A stretch of DNA of 64,000 bases from Carnegiea gigantea (taxonomy: Eukaryota; Streptophyta; Magnoliopsida; Caryophyllales; Cactaceae). The stretch is from assembly GCA_029747015.1 (NCBI GenBank), contig JAKOGI010000107.1, positions 866,606 through 930,605 on the forward strand, read 5' to 3'. Shown here piece after piece: positions 24,837 to 35,299 of the stretch. The translations under genes and the position numbers were made by a program. A model generated the notes under the pieces. It did not search any database. It was not told the DNA's origin and saw nothing but the letters and a program-made list of their open reading frames with translations. Positions within the stretch are counted from its first letter, which is position 1. Every line of letters starts with the position of its first letter.

Positions 24837-26085
24837 TGATAAGTGCTTTTATATACTTTATTTTAGGGATGTTTTGTAACACTTTCTTCAGGAATTTATT
24901 AGTTTAATGTCATAATTTATACTCCTATTCTCATTTTATGCTTGGGTATGATTCTTTGATGATTTTTGCAGGCTTTGAGACTATTTGGCCTAGCGATTGA
25001 CCCTCATTAGAGTACAAATTAACCCACCACGGGGGTACCCCCAAGCCCTATGCCCATGGAGCAAGAGAAGAGAAGAAGATTTCGGAACCAGCCAAAACCA
25101 CAGTCTGCTCGTGGTGTCTTCCACGGATCGTGGTGAGTCTATAACTATTAGCTTCTTTATCTTCCTTTGTTGTGCAACTGAGGATGCTCCGTTTGGTACT
25201 TAAAAGGGTGTGTTCCAAGGCTTAAGAGAAGAAAATTCAGTTCCCATCACCATCTCATTACTACTCTCACATCTTTCTCTTTTAGTTAGAGTTTAGTTTA
25301 GTTTATTTTTAGGAGCAAAGAGTAAATTGAAGGGAGAAACTTTGCTCTTGGAGGCTTGAAGATTGTGGCACCATTGACAGGCTGCCATTGTTGTAAAGTT
25401 TTCCTTCTCTTTGAATTTATCATTGAGCTATTGTTGTAGTTGAATGTGAAATATGAGTGAGTAGTTTTATTTGATCTAGGGATTTGTTAGCTATAGTGTT
25501 GTAGTTGGATCCTTTATCTTTGTAATCTTGTGCTTATTTCATGATTGAAATGATTTACTTCTATCTTGGGATTGAAATGTTGTGAGTAAATTTTGGCCAA
25601 TTTTGCTTGCTTATGTTAGGTAGTTGAGTGAAGTACTGAAAGGTGAAACTCACTACTAGATCACCTTGATAGAACTTGATTTAGTGAAACTCGAGAGAAA
25701 ATTACTTGTTAAGAGGAAACTTAGTATTCATGAATCTTCAACCTAGACTAATTCAAAGACACTTGAAAGAGTGTAGTTGAATTTGTTTGAGTTATTTAGT
25801 TGATTTTGAAAGAAAGCATTAAATTCAACTCGATTGCAATTGAATCGTTCAATCCATAAAAGGTGCATGCTTAATTCTACGATCCAACTCTTTACTTGGC
25901 GAATCAAATTCCTAGATATTTTTTTTGATTGATTTCCAATTAGATAATTACTTTATTTGAAGCGACTCATTGAAAGATCAATTACTTAGCATTTTTAATA
26001 AGACATTATCTCGATAGATTAATGTGGTCCCTGAGGATGATCTTTTAATCTATACTACAACACATGTGCGGTTGTGGACGTTTCA
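24837..26085 (+). mobile_element. LTR insertion (probable solo LTR) inside the LINE RT region
   Basis: The inserted 1.25 kb starts TGATAAGTGC and ends GGACGTTTCA. It has the layout of a plant Ty3/gypsy LTR: a TTTAGTTTAGTTTATTTTTAGG-type transcribed region, and a terminal 'CTGAGGATGATC...CTATACTACAACACATGTGCGG' block typical of R-U5. It separates the LINE segments 'ASGLDGFFAV' and 'KVIG'. The 5-bp flanks ATAAC and ACGGC do not match, so the insertion is old or the ends are off by a few bases. No internal coding region was found. Confidence 0.6.
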
Positions 26086-27165
26086 ACGGCAAAAAAGCCA
26101 TCTAGACCCGATGCCTTCTCGGGAGCCATTTGTTTGAATGTCGTCTCCACATCCCTTCTAGTAAAGGGCCTAATGAATTTTGTGCAACTCTCACTAAAAA
26201 CTCGATTCTCTAACCCTGATAGACTGACACGTTCAAAATTAGGATTGGCATATTTGAAATTGTCGCCATAATACTCCAGAACCACTTTCTCTACCGCCTC
26301 TTTTCCAGTATGAACCATACCTTCGGCATCTCGCAAGTCTCTAATAAAATACTTTTTCTGTCGTTGATTAGAAGAAAGCTGTATTACGAGCTCCTTCCTT
26401 AGTGGAAGCATGATGAGCCCTTTGGGGCCAGAAGACTTCATTTAGCCTTTCCACAAGCAGTAACTCCGTCTCAATCCCCCATAATTGCTGAATATTTACA
26501 GTTGTCGGCTCAGCTACACAATTTTTAGAAAAACTCCCTTAGGGTCCTGGCCTTCTCATGAAGGGAGCCAAGCTTCTCCACACTCCAATCTTTAGAAGTC
26601 TCACCACAGGAGATAGGCCGATCATAGATACACTCAAAGCAACCCTTTTGTTCCCAAGTTTTAGAAACCATGTCTCAAAAGTCCTCTTCCTTAGTCCAAA
26701 AAGCCTTAAATTTATTTATTTTATTGCCCTTCATGCAGTCCTTGTATCTGTCCTCTGTGGTAAGAAGAATAAGGTAGTGATCTGATCCTACCCAGATGAT
26801 ATCACATACTTTATAGGTCGGCCACACTTCATCCCATTTTGCATTGCACATAAACCTATTAGGTCTCTCCTTAATATCATCATTTTCTTGCCTCATGTTA
26901 GTCCATGTAAAAGGGTACATTACAAAGCCCGCAACATGAAGTGCACTTCTATCCATGACCTCTATAAAGCCTCCAACCACCTCATAATCAAAACCACTCC
27001 TGCCTGTCTTCTCACTACGAAAGAGGATCCCATTAAAATCACCAAAAATAGTCCAATGACCAGTAATTTCACTAATCAGGAAGTTAATAACATCTTATAA
27101 GTTCTTCTTCAAATGTTGCTCTGCCATCCATAAAAACTTGTTACTCTAAACTTTTTATCTTTATC
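26055..27165 (-). pseudogene. LINE ORF2 endonuclease C-terminal half and RT fingers
   Basis: Minus-strand frames contain 'RVTSFYGW' (about 27145), 'FTWTNMR' near 26900, 'WVGSDHYLI' (the S-D-H catalytic motif, about 26790), and the linker to RT ending 'MAPEKASGLDGFF' near 26110. Several frame changes occur between them. Part of the LINE at 22124-31700, continued across the LTR insertions on either side. The last 30 bases below 26086 belong to the inserted LTR. Confidence 0.8.
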
Positions 27166-27170
27166 CATCA

Positions 27171-30100
27171 TATAATAGCCCGACCCTAAATCATGTTTAT
27201 TTATTTGATTAAGTTATATTATTAATTTTTCACATTGATTTATCTCATTTAATCATCCCGGTTGGGCGAATTTATTTAGGCCTCACTTTGTAATTCGAGT
27301 TCATTTACGTGACAATTTCGGGTGAATCGATATTAGTCCTCAGTAAATATAATTAGGTGTTAAATTATTTTTATAATGTCACAAAAATTTAATTTTTAAG
27401 CATGCAAAAATATTTGGGCCCAAATTCATTAAGTTTGGCCCTATTCATTTGGGACCGAATTGCATCCCGATTCATTTTGGACTGTAATAGGCCAACCCTA
27501 AATTATGTGTATTTATTTAATTACCTCATGTTAATGATTCTCTCAAATTTATTTATCGCATTTAATCATCCCGGCGGGAAAAAATTTATTTAGGCCCTCA
27601 CTTAGCAATTCGGGTTTTATTTATTTATTTAATTATTAATGAAAACTTTAGAAGAATTGACAATAGGCCCTAACAAGTTTAATCTAAGTAATTTATTTTG
27701 TTTTCCATAACATTACAAAAATTTCAATTTGAGTACGTAAAAATGTTATCGTTACGAAGCATTTTATTCCCGAATCCAACTTTCTTCGGCCCAATTTGAA
27801 GTCTAACATGTTTGCTTTCTTAACCTAACTAATTACCATGATTAAGCTTAACCATGGTTAGCTAAAAATCACTTTTCAAGATAAAAACTCAGTCAAGTTG
27901 TTAGACAAATCAAAAAAATACAAGCAAAAATCAAACCCATCTTCTCTCTCCTTTCTCTCTCAAACCAGGCCAGCCCTCTCTCCCAACTGATTCTGGTGTT
28001 TTTCGGCCAGTTTCTGGCTAGCTTTGGGCTGCCTCCAACTTCCTCCGACACCCCAATATCACTAGCTACCATCCTCCATTATCAAAATAACTAAACATCA
28101 CCTCCATCTCTACTTTTATCAAGTTTGAAGTGAGTAACCTTAATCTTGATCTTGTTCGTTTTAATCTTTATCTCACTTTTGATTCTTGTTTTGATGTTTT
28201 TGCTTGTTGATCGTAATGTTTTGATTAGAAATAAGATTTATTTTGATGTTGATCATGGTGGAGTTGAGTTAGGAGCATGTTAGAGTTTGGGTTATTCATA
28301 ATCATAGAAGCTTTAACTGGAAAGTTTGTTTTTCTTGAATTCTTGTATTTGATTTAGTGGTTTTAATCTCTAATAATGTTATGAGGATGTTTTTGGTGAT
28401 CTTGGATGAAGTGGAAGTTGGCCAAAAGTTACGATTTTATTGATTATGTAAGGGTTTAACCTTCCTTTGATAGCAAGCATGTTATTAATGTATATTTGAT
28501 TGAAAAATGATCTTTGATGTACATGATTTTGAAGTGAAATTGAGTGTGATGGTTTTGTAAGATGATGGGAAGGACTAAAGCCTTATTACATGACTTTAAG
28601 ATGTGATTTTGGATGGGGAATTGTGTGAAAAGAAAGGAGAAAGCCATGTCAGTGAAGGCTGAAAAATTTCAGAAAATAGGGCAAGCTTTGTGATTACACT
28701 GGTAATTATCAGCCCATTGAAAAATTATGATTTTTGTGTGGATAGATATTCCAATGTGTTAAATTTTAGATACCTTTTGAATCGCCTTAATCAAAGGTCC
28801 GCGCAAAAAGTTATGGCCGTTTTACCAGAGCTGCACAACTTAGATCAAAACTAACATACTTGTGTTCTAGTCTCATTTTGAGAATCCTATAGTGGAAATC
28901 GTGTTTGGTGTTCTGAAAGAAAGTGTTGCGGGACTTCTTAATCTTTTCATATTGTAGTTTTATAGCTCAATTGGAGGTTGGGGATGAAAGTTATGAATTT
29001 TCTAAGGTGGACCTTGAATTAGTAACAATTTTGATTGCACCTAGAAGCTTATTTGGTTTGGAAAAATAAGCTGTATGGTATGTGCTATGAAATTGAAGAA
29101 GTGGGGAGTTTAATAACTCAAGATCAGTGTTTATTGGTCCAAATCGGTGTGTTTGAAGTTATTCTGAACCTACCACCAGTCCAATTGCATTCAAACTTTT
29201 ATTATCTATCTCAGAAATATCAAAAACCCGTGATCAATTATACCTATCAAAGTCTTTCTTTTATGATCTCAATTATTCTACCTTAATCAGTTTTACGCCA
29301 ACATTATTTCACTTTAGTTAAATTACACTAATTTATTTAGTTTTCAAATCATGTTGGCAGAACTTATCTTCTATTAAATTATTTGAGTTATGGATGCCTT
29401 TTAATGAATTTCTATTACAATCAACAATTATTAAAGTCAACGTTGTTTATTAATTACATATACCTATAACTATATTTCTTAAACAAAAATCAGAGCCTAA
29501 TCTATCGTTTCCCATTGTGCATTAGTATTATCAAGTGAGATTCCATTCAAAGACTTTAGGTACGCTCATTATTTATATCTTTAGAAATCAGCACGTATTT
29601 ATCAAAATTATAATATTTTGGTAAGTACATCAATGAATCAATTTAATCAGTGATTTATCACATAATTAGTGACCCCATCAGTTATCAGTTACAGGGCATA
29701 GCTCTTCATTTACCCGCGTGGCTTCAGGCCAGGTCCCGATCAGCTTAGCAGGTGTACACCTATTCATAGATCGTAACAGTTATAAGGGGTTCACTGTTAG
29801 ATAATAACTAGCAATGCAGTTTTACATTCATCTTATCACTGTTTTAACTTAAAATAAATTACAAAGCGGGCGCCCAACCAATTTATGCAGTGATCATTTA
29901 ACAATACAGGAATGCATGTATTGAGCTTTGACTTACAGTTTGAAATGTTTTCATGTTTTGTTTTAGGCAAATGCTTAGTGAATCACCCTCATGTTAGCAA
30001 GTCAGCCGAAAAGCATGCTAGTGAGTCAGCTGAAAAGAATAAGTAAGCAAGGGAAACTTGGATGGATCAATAGTGATATAGACCATGCATACTTTGGAGC

Positions 30101-30354
30101 CGTATTTTGTAATCTTCAGTGTATTGAAGTGTCAGCTTTGTGATGAATTGCTTTACTCTAGTGTATATACCTTATGTTGATTAATGAGGATGGTTGAAGT
30201 TATGTCTGACTATGTTATCTCTAGTACACTTACAGCAAGCCTTGTCCCTTTGGAAATACGGTAATGCCCCGATCATTGGGTTTATCAGTTATAATTTAGG
30301 GAATCAGAATAATAATTGCAAATAGTAAAACATGGTTAATTAGGGGGTGTTACA
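27171..30354 (-). mobile_element. Solo LTR (3.2 kb, TGTAACACCC type) with CATCA target duplication
   Basis: On the minus strand it starts TGTAACACCCCCTAATTAAC and ends GGGTCGGGCTATTATA, where family members normally end TTACA. It is flanked by CATCA on both sides (27166-27170 and 30355-30359). The LINE endonuclease continues in step when the LTR is removed ('HIDAD' before, 'RVTSFYGW' after). The block AGGTCCCGATCAGCTTAGCA near 29730 resembles long LTRs of the Del/Tekay type. No gag-pol is present, so it is read as a solo LTR left by recombination. A diverged tandem duplication of about 312 bp lies at its 3' end (27173-27800). Confidence 0.85.
27173..27800. repeat. Diverged 312-bp tandem duplication inside the solo LTR
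   Basis: TAATAGCCCGACCCTAAATC at 27173 recurs as TAATAGGCCAACCCTAAATT at 27485. The same order of phrases follows in both: TTTAATCATCCCGG, TTATTTAGGCC, and ATTACAAAAATTT. The second unit is more diverged towards its end. Confidence 0.7.
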
Positions 30355-30651
30355 CATCACATCAGCATCAATATGGTGGGAGGAGAGGGGTCATAAGTTA
30401 ACCTTGGTTTCCTTCCTCTATAAAAGGGCAAGCCCCCGGCTCTCTTCTTCAATGGCACTACAATGCATCTCGCTTCTTGCCATTAAGCACTTCCATTTAA
30501 CGACATCCATTGTAGAAGCATGCATCTTGGTTTCACTAAGGAAAACTAAGCTTGGGGAATTTCGCTGCACTAAGGTAGCAAAGACGTCAATTGCCTTAGG
30601 ATTCCCTAATCCTTGACAGTTGTAACTAAAGATGTTCATTGGTGATGACAA
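30355..30651 (-). pseudogene. LINE ORF2 start: endonuclease N-terminus
   Basis: Opens MNIFSYNCQGLGNPKAI (the N-x-x-G-L endonuclease motif), followed by 'SLVFLSETKMH' with the catalytic Glu. It is interrupted at 30355 by the solo LTR and resumes below 27171. Part of the LINE at 22124-31700. Confidence 0.85.
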
Positions 30652-30659
30652 AATGGCTC

Positions 30660-31600
30660 TTCACCATTCCCACCATTTTATTATTGTCCATCATAATAGC
30701 ATCCTCAATCCGGCCATTCTTCTCATATAGTTGAACCTCCATAAGTAGCAGGTCATCACCCAAAAGATTAACCACCCCTTTTTTTCGTTTACTTCAAGTT
30801 AGCTTTTTTTACGAACAGCTTCTTTCCTTACTAACTTGTACGTTGGGTTTCTGTCTCTTCTACCCTTTCCTTCGAGAGCACATAGATGAAGAACTCAAAT
30901 CCAGCTCTACCGACCTAGCCTCTGGTTCACCCTTCTCAGCATGCCCAGTACCCTTAGACTTCCTTTCACTGCTGCCAACCCAACCATACTTCCATCCCCC
31001 TTATGCGTCGCATGCCCTACTTCTATCCCCTTAGAGATCATAGTTTCTTGGTTACTTTTCTACAAAAAAAAACCTAGTCTCCATCCTTTTTTGCACCAGC
31101 CCGAGACTTCATCCACCCCTATTTAGCTTGGGAACTGGTAGCTTCGAAAATATCTTTAAGTGATCTCCAAGCTGTAGATTTCACTCTTCCCTCTTCCCTC
31201 TTCCCTCTTCCCTCTTCCCTCCTCCCCCTCCTTCTCTTTAACCCCATTTCCAGTCCTCCCTAGCGTCCCCACCATATGTTTACATCACCCTCCTGCATGC
31301 ATGCATGCAAGTTTCGATAGGTTTTACTCAGAGACGCCTTAAGCCACTCCCCATACTGAGCATGTTCATCACAATCATCCTCTACATGCCCCAGCCTTCC
31401 ACACCGATAACAAAAGTTGGGTAACTTCTATATTTAAAAGGCACCCATTTTGCTCTAACTTTCCCCAAAATTTGCTATTGCACCCTGAATTAATGGCTCA
31501 TTGATATTAACTTTAGCCCTGAGGACTACATACTTGCACCATCCAAGATAATTAATGAAGCAATCAAACTTGACCAAATAACATGCTTTAAATAGGTCAC
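30660..31600 (-). pseudogene. LINE ORF1 (nucleic-acid-binding) remnant with zinc knuckle
   Basis: The minus strand near 31381-31430 encodes FCYRCGRLGHVEDDC, a complete C-x2-C-x4-H-x4-C knuckle. It is preceded near 31500 by 'RAKVNINEPLIQG', the usual lead-in of plant LINE ORF1. Between them is an Asn/Lys-type segment with stops. A CTTCCCT microsatellite (31186-31230) sits inside the degraded C-terminal part. Confidence 0.75.
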
Positions 31601-31749
31601 TCATTATCAAACCTTACAATTACGCCTTCACAAATATTGTGAATCTAAAAAGGTCGATTTACATGATGTTTTGAATACCTAATCCATTTTCCATCTCTAA
31701 CTATGTTACATGAATCCTGCGTGCACTTACAGGTGTTGGGCAGTTTCAA

Positions 31750-31990
31750 ATTAACTTTATTTTCTCAATCTAGTGTTTATCACTGCAATTATTTCTTATA
31801 GCTAACTTAAGCCGTCAATATCAGAGTATCATTTTTGCTTTCATCTCTTAGCCAAATACTGAAGCCCACTACAAATTGGGTTGTGCACCAAAACAGTTAC
31901 ACCAAATCCCATATAAACTACCTAATATTGGTCCATCATGTGAGATCTAGCGAACAAGTCATCTGAATCATATTTTGAAATTATATTATA
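31750..31990. repeat. Diverged repeat, copy 2 (other copy 21490-21800)
   Basis: Same phrase order as copy 1, for example 'TCTCAATCTAGTG', 'CCGTCAATATCAGAGTAT', 'ACCAAAACAGTTACACCAAA', 'GAACAAGTCATCTGAA'. It lies just beyond the presumed 5' end of the LINE. Confidence 0.5.
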
Positions 31991-32101
31991 ACTTCCCAAT
32001 CCAAATATATGAGAGTTTGTAACAAGACTTTGTTTTCACATCCATAATCTACGATAAACAAGCCAAGTGTAATGTTTCATATCCATAACTTGACAACAGT
32101 G

Positions 32102-32295
32102 GACGTGTTCTTTTCGTTGGAAAATAGGGGTTGGAAAATGGGTGAAGTTGGTTGAAGTTGGTTAAGGTGGGTATTTTTTTGTTGAAGTGAACTGAAGTTA
32201 GTTGAAGTTGATTGAATTTTTTTTTTTTAAAAATTAAAGTTGGTGAAGTGGATTGAAGTTGGTAAATTAGGATTTACCAACGAAAAGAATAGGGC
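32102..32295. mobile_element. Short MITE with GTTCTTTTCGTTGG ends
   Basis: The left end GTGTTCTTTTCGTTGG and the right end CCAACGAAAAGAATAGGG are inverted repeats. The interior is a GTTGAAGTTGG-rich run, the complement of the interior of the repeats at 11755-12388, so this is the same family in opposite orientation. No matching flanking duplication was found. Confidence 0.65.
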
Positions 32296-33160
32296 CAAAG
32301 CATTAATTAAAGTTGGTGAAGTGGGTTGAAAACTGATCAGTGATACATCAATACCTCTAGCTGTTGGACTTTGTACATTAATGGATTGTGTTGTATGAGC
32401 TCTTTAGTTTGTCGTTCCCATTATATTTATGTTGGATAAAATTTGAAACAGATTTGATTTTTACATAATTCTAGGCTAATCTGAAAGTTAAATTGCACAT
32501 TGTGGGTATGGATTGGTTTGACTTCACATCATTTAGGTCAAGTTTAACATTTGCTAACTGGTAAACTGAAATAACTAGTGTTTACAATAAACAGCCACTC
32601 ACCGTTTCATCATTAAACCTTTGCCTCAGAACATGTGCACGAAATGGGTTTTGGCCCTAGTTACACGGTAAAATAACATTAGAAGTATTAAATTATTGGA
32701 CTACTACCATGAGTCATCCTATGCTTTTCCTTTAGTCATAAGATTCCTCCACCACAACATATTAAATAATTGTTGGATTATTATATCATGAAATATCTTA
32801 AGGAAAGAACTGCTTATGGTTTTAGGAATCCAAAGTTATATATTAATGCATAAGATTACCAATGTTATCTATCTAAAGGTAGGTCCAATTTGAATTATAA
32901 TAAAACTTCTTTTAACCTCCTCTGTTTTCCTTCCTATTTGCTTAACAACGTTAAACATTGAAGTAAGAAATATTATTATTTTTATCAATTAAACTAATTG
33001 ACATTCTTTAACAAAAATTAAAGTCTAAAAGTAATATTTTTAGCAGCCCAGTAAGTAGACGACTCAAATTATGTCGTCAAAGATAATTTGGATTAAATAG
33101 GCATACTCTATAGGATATTCTTTATTATTATTTTTTGAATTTTCTAGGCTCATGAACGAA
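32296..33160. other. Intergenic DNA, nothing recognised
   Basis: AT-rich, no open frame of interest and no clear repeat structure. Confidence 0.5.
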
Positions 33161-33700
33161 AATAGAATTGACATTAGTCACTTCTAAGGAATTTGGGCCC
33201 TTTCATGTGAATGAGATCCATTTCAATTTGAATTAAAATTAAATTTCTAATATCAAGCCCAAGGTGAGTATAATTTTCAATAAATGCTCTGCAAAAATCT
33301 ATGACTAGATTAAGCAAGAGTTTTTTTATTTCTCTCCTTTTAATCGTTAAATGGGGTTCCAAACATTAGGAGTGGTCAAGTGGATTAGGCCCAATGGTAT
33401 ATTAGGACCGATTGTCGCTCTCAGAATTTGAATTAACAAGGGTGACTTCCAAGGAGTTTGAGCTATTTCATATGACTCGGATCTATTTCCATTCGAATCA
33501 AAATGAAATTTCTAATATCAAGCCCGAGGTGAGTATAATTTTCAATAAGTCCTCTACAAAAATCTATGAGGGGATTAAGAAAGAGTTTTTTATTTCTTTT
33601 CTTTTAATCGGTAAATGAGTTTCAAATATTAGAAGTGGTAAATTGGATTAGGCCCAATAGCTTATTAGGACCGATTGTCGCTCTTAGAATTTGATCTTGG
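33160..33700. repeat. 265-bp tandem duplication
   Basis: Two direct copies about 265 bp apart: TCTAATATCAAGCCC at 33246 and 33511, and AGGACCGATTGTCGCTCT at about 33404 and 33667. The copies are roughly 85-90% alike by eye. A separate perfect 31-bp direct duplication (AATCTCACCGTTGATGAACA) lies at 33825-33880. Confidence 0.8.
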
Positions 33701-34144
33701 TTTGCCTAATAGGGAGGGTGACCATTTGACAACCAAAGCGACTATGGACAACAAAGAAGGAATCAGATGAGAATACATAGACATGTGGGAAATCGAAATT
33801 TATCATAGAAAAAAGAAAGAAAAAAATCTCACCGTTGATGAACATTATCAGAAAAAATCTCACCGTTGATGAACATTATCAACCACGGGGATTCCCTAAT
33901 CAAAACATTACATATTTTTAAAAAGAGAAAAACGTTGGAAATTTGATGGTGTAGCCATTGGTACATGGCAAATAACCACAATTGACCATACTCTCTCATC
34001 CAACATCAAAATTCCTTTTTTTTAAAATATATATATTTTAGCTCCTGCAAGCTAGGACACCATTCCGAAACACGACAATTATCTACAAGGACCCAATCCC
34101 GCAGGGGGGAGTTCGATTGGGCCGAGCTAGGCCCAATGGGCCGG
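33701..34144. other. Intergenic DNA downstream of the small conserved gene
   Basis: Contains the 31-bp direct duplication at 33825-33880 and otherwise nothing coding. Confidence 0.5.
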
Positions 34145-35029
34145 TCAGGAAGAAAGATTGCAGGATGTTCTGGGCTTGGACTTGTCCAACATGGACCACA
34201 TCACTTGAACATCCTCATATGCACATGCCATCACTTCTCCATGTAGGTGTTCCATCCCCCTATTTTCATTTCCTGGAATAAAATTATATATATGTAAGTT
34301 TTTGCAGTCACTATGAAGATGAGGAATACAAATTTATAAGCCACATAAATTTTAATAAATTAAATAGAATCCAATAAAATTACAAAGTAATAAATTTTAA
34401 TTTCTTTTGGCCTAATTTTGGAAGGAGATAGTTTTATAAATTATTTATGAAAGATGGATATATGATATTTTCAATCCTTTTTTAAGTACCCAAACAACTC
34501 CTTCTGATGTACTCTAATTATCAAAGCTAGGGTAAAATGGTATAGCCCAAAATAAGCTTTCTTTTTAATGTAATTAGCTAAAAAGAGGGGCTTGTTTCAT
34601 GGAATTAAGCCATAAAGCACAACTTATACTCCAAATTGTTAAGGAATTTGGGGGTGGGGGTGGGGGTGGGGGTGGCTAATAACTTGTTGCAACAGTCATG
34701 AGATCTTGCCTTAATGGTTCAGATTGAGCTCATGAGTATATTATTTTCAGATTCGATTTTCCTCTCTCCTTCTAGGAAAAAAAAAAAAGAAAAAAAAAAA
34801 CCTTGTTGCAAAATATTTCCTCTAATTAGCCAAAAAAACTAAAAGGGGATATTTGATTTAACCCGTAACGGTAGGTAAAAAAGCGCACAAACAAGAAGAG
34901 AGAGAGAGAAGAAGAAGAAGAAGAGTGTATACCTGGTTTGGACTTCTTATCTCTTGGAGGCTGATGATTGAGGAAGGTGCAAGCCTTCTTGAATGGAGAT
35001 GTGATTGTCTTAACCCATGAAGTTGCCAT
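34145..35029 (-). CDS. Small conserved plant protein of unknown function (74 aa), two exons
   Basis: Exon 1 (35029-34933) encodes MATSWVKTITSPFKKACTFL and a basic NHQPPRDKKSKP tail. It ends CCAG|GTATAC. Exon 2 (34272-34145), after TTATTCCAG, encodes GNENRGMEHLHGEVMACAYE then DVQVMWSMLDKSK and ends CNLSS. Together they give 225 nt, 74 residues plus stop, with no break. The pattern 'MA-SWVK-TSPFKKAC' plus 'LHGEVMACAYEDVQVMWS-LDKS' is one I associate from memory with a short, uncharacterised land-plant family. No function is claimed. The ATG at 35029 was chosen over an in-frame one at 35065 because MATSW matches the family start. The N-terminal half is basic and amphipathic; there is no signal peptide. 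The 660-bp intron carries a G-rich tract. Confidence 0.85.
34645..34675 (+). other. G-quadruplex-forming tract in the intron of the small gene
   Basis: Four consecutive GGGGGT units plus a GG end. The G-rich strand is the plus strand, that is, the strand opposite to the one transcribed as RNA sense, so a DNA rather than an mRNA quadruplex is expected. Confidence 0.7.
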
Positions 35030-35274
35030 TTTTGACCTTAATCTCTCTCCTCTACCTAAATTCAAGCTTTGGATCTCTTCAATTCTCCTTTTTCCTCTAA
35101 GTTTGTGTATGTAATCAAGCCTTTGCTGAAAAAGATCAAGAAGAAGAAGAAGACGATGATGATTGATGATTGATGATGATGGTGATGGTGATGGTGATGG
35201 GTGGATAGTTTTTCTTTGGTTTTTGGGCTCTACAGCTACACTTAATTGACCCTCGTAGGTCGTTGGGGGTTGGG

Positions 35275-35285
35275 GCTATATATAT
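35275..35285 (-). promoter_or_regulatory. Likely TATA box of the small conserved gene
   Basis: TATATATATAG on the minus strand, about 250 bp upstream of the ATG. Between lies a transcribed-looking leader that includes a GAT/GGTGAT microsatellite (35150-35200) and a CT-rich stretch. Confidence 0.45.
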
Positions 35286-35299
35286 ACTAGCTCATGAGA

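Larger units (their letters stand above)
22124..31700 (-). mobile_element. L1-type LINE (ORF1 + ORF2), split by two LTR insertions
   Basis: Reading from high to low coordinates: ORF1 with a zinc knuckle (about 31560-30660); then ORF2 with endonuclease (30651-30355 and 27165-26675), reverse transcriptase (26441-26086 and 24836-23890), a zf-RVT domain (23145-22915) and an RNase H domain (22600-22180). The 3' end is marked by an A-tract (T run on the plus strand at 22124-22131) just after the RNase H stop. Removing the inserted sequences at 27171-30354 and 24837-26085 brings adjoining endonuclease and RT segments together. All frames are broken by stops and shifts. The 5' end is not defined; it lies near 31700 or slightly beyond. 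Confidence 0.85.

Noticed and set aside
24832..26090. Perfect target duplication around the LTR at 24837-26085
   Set aside because: The 5-bp flanks are ATAAC and ACGGC; only two positions agree, so no duplication is claimed.
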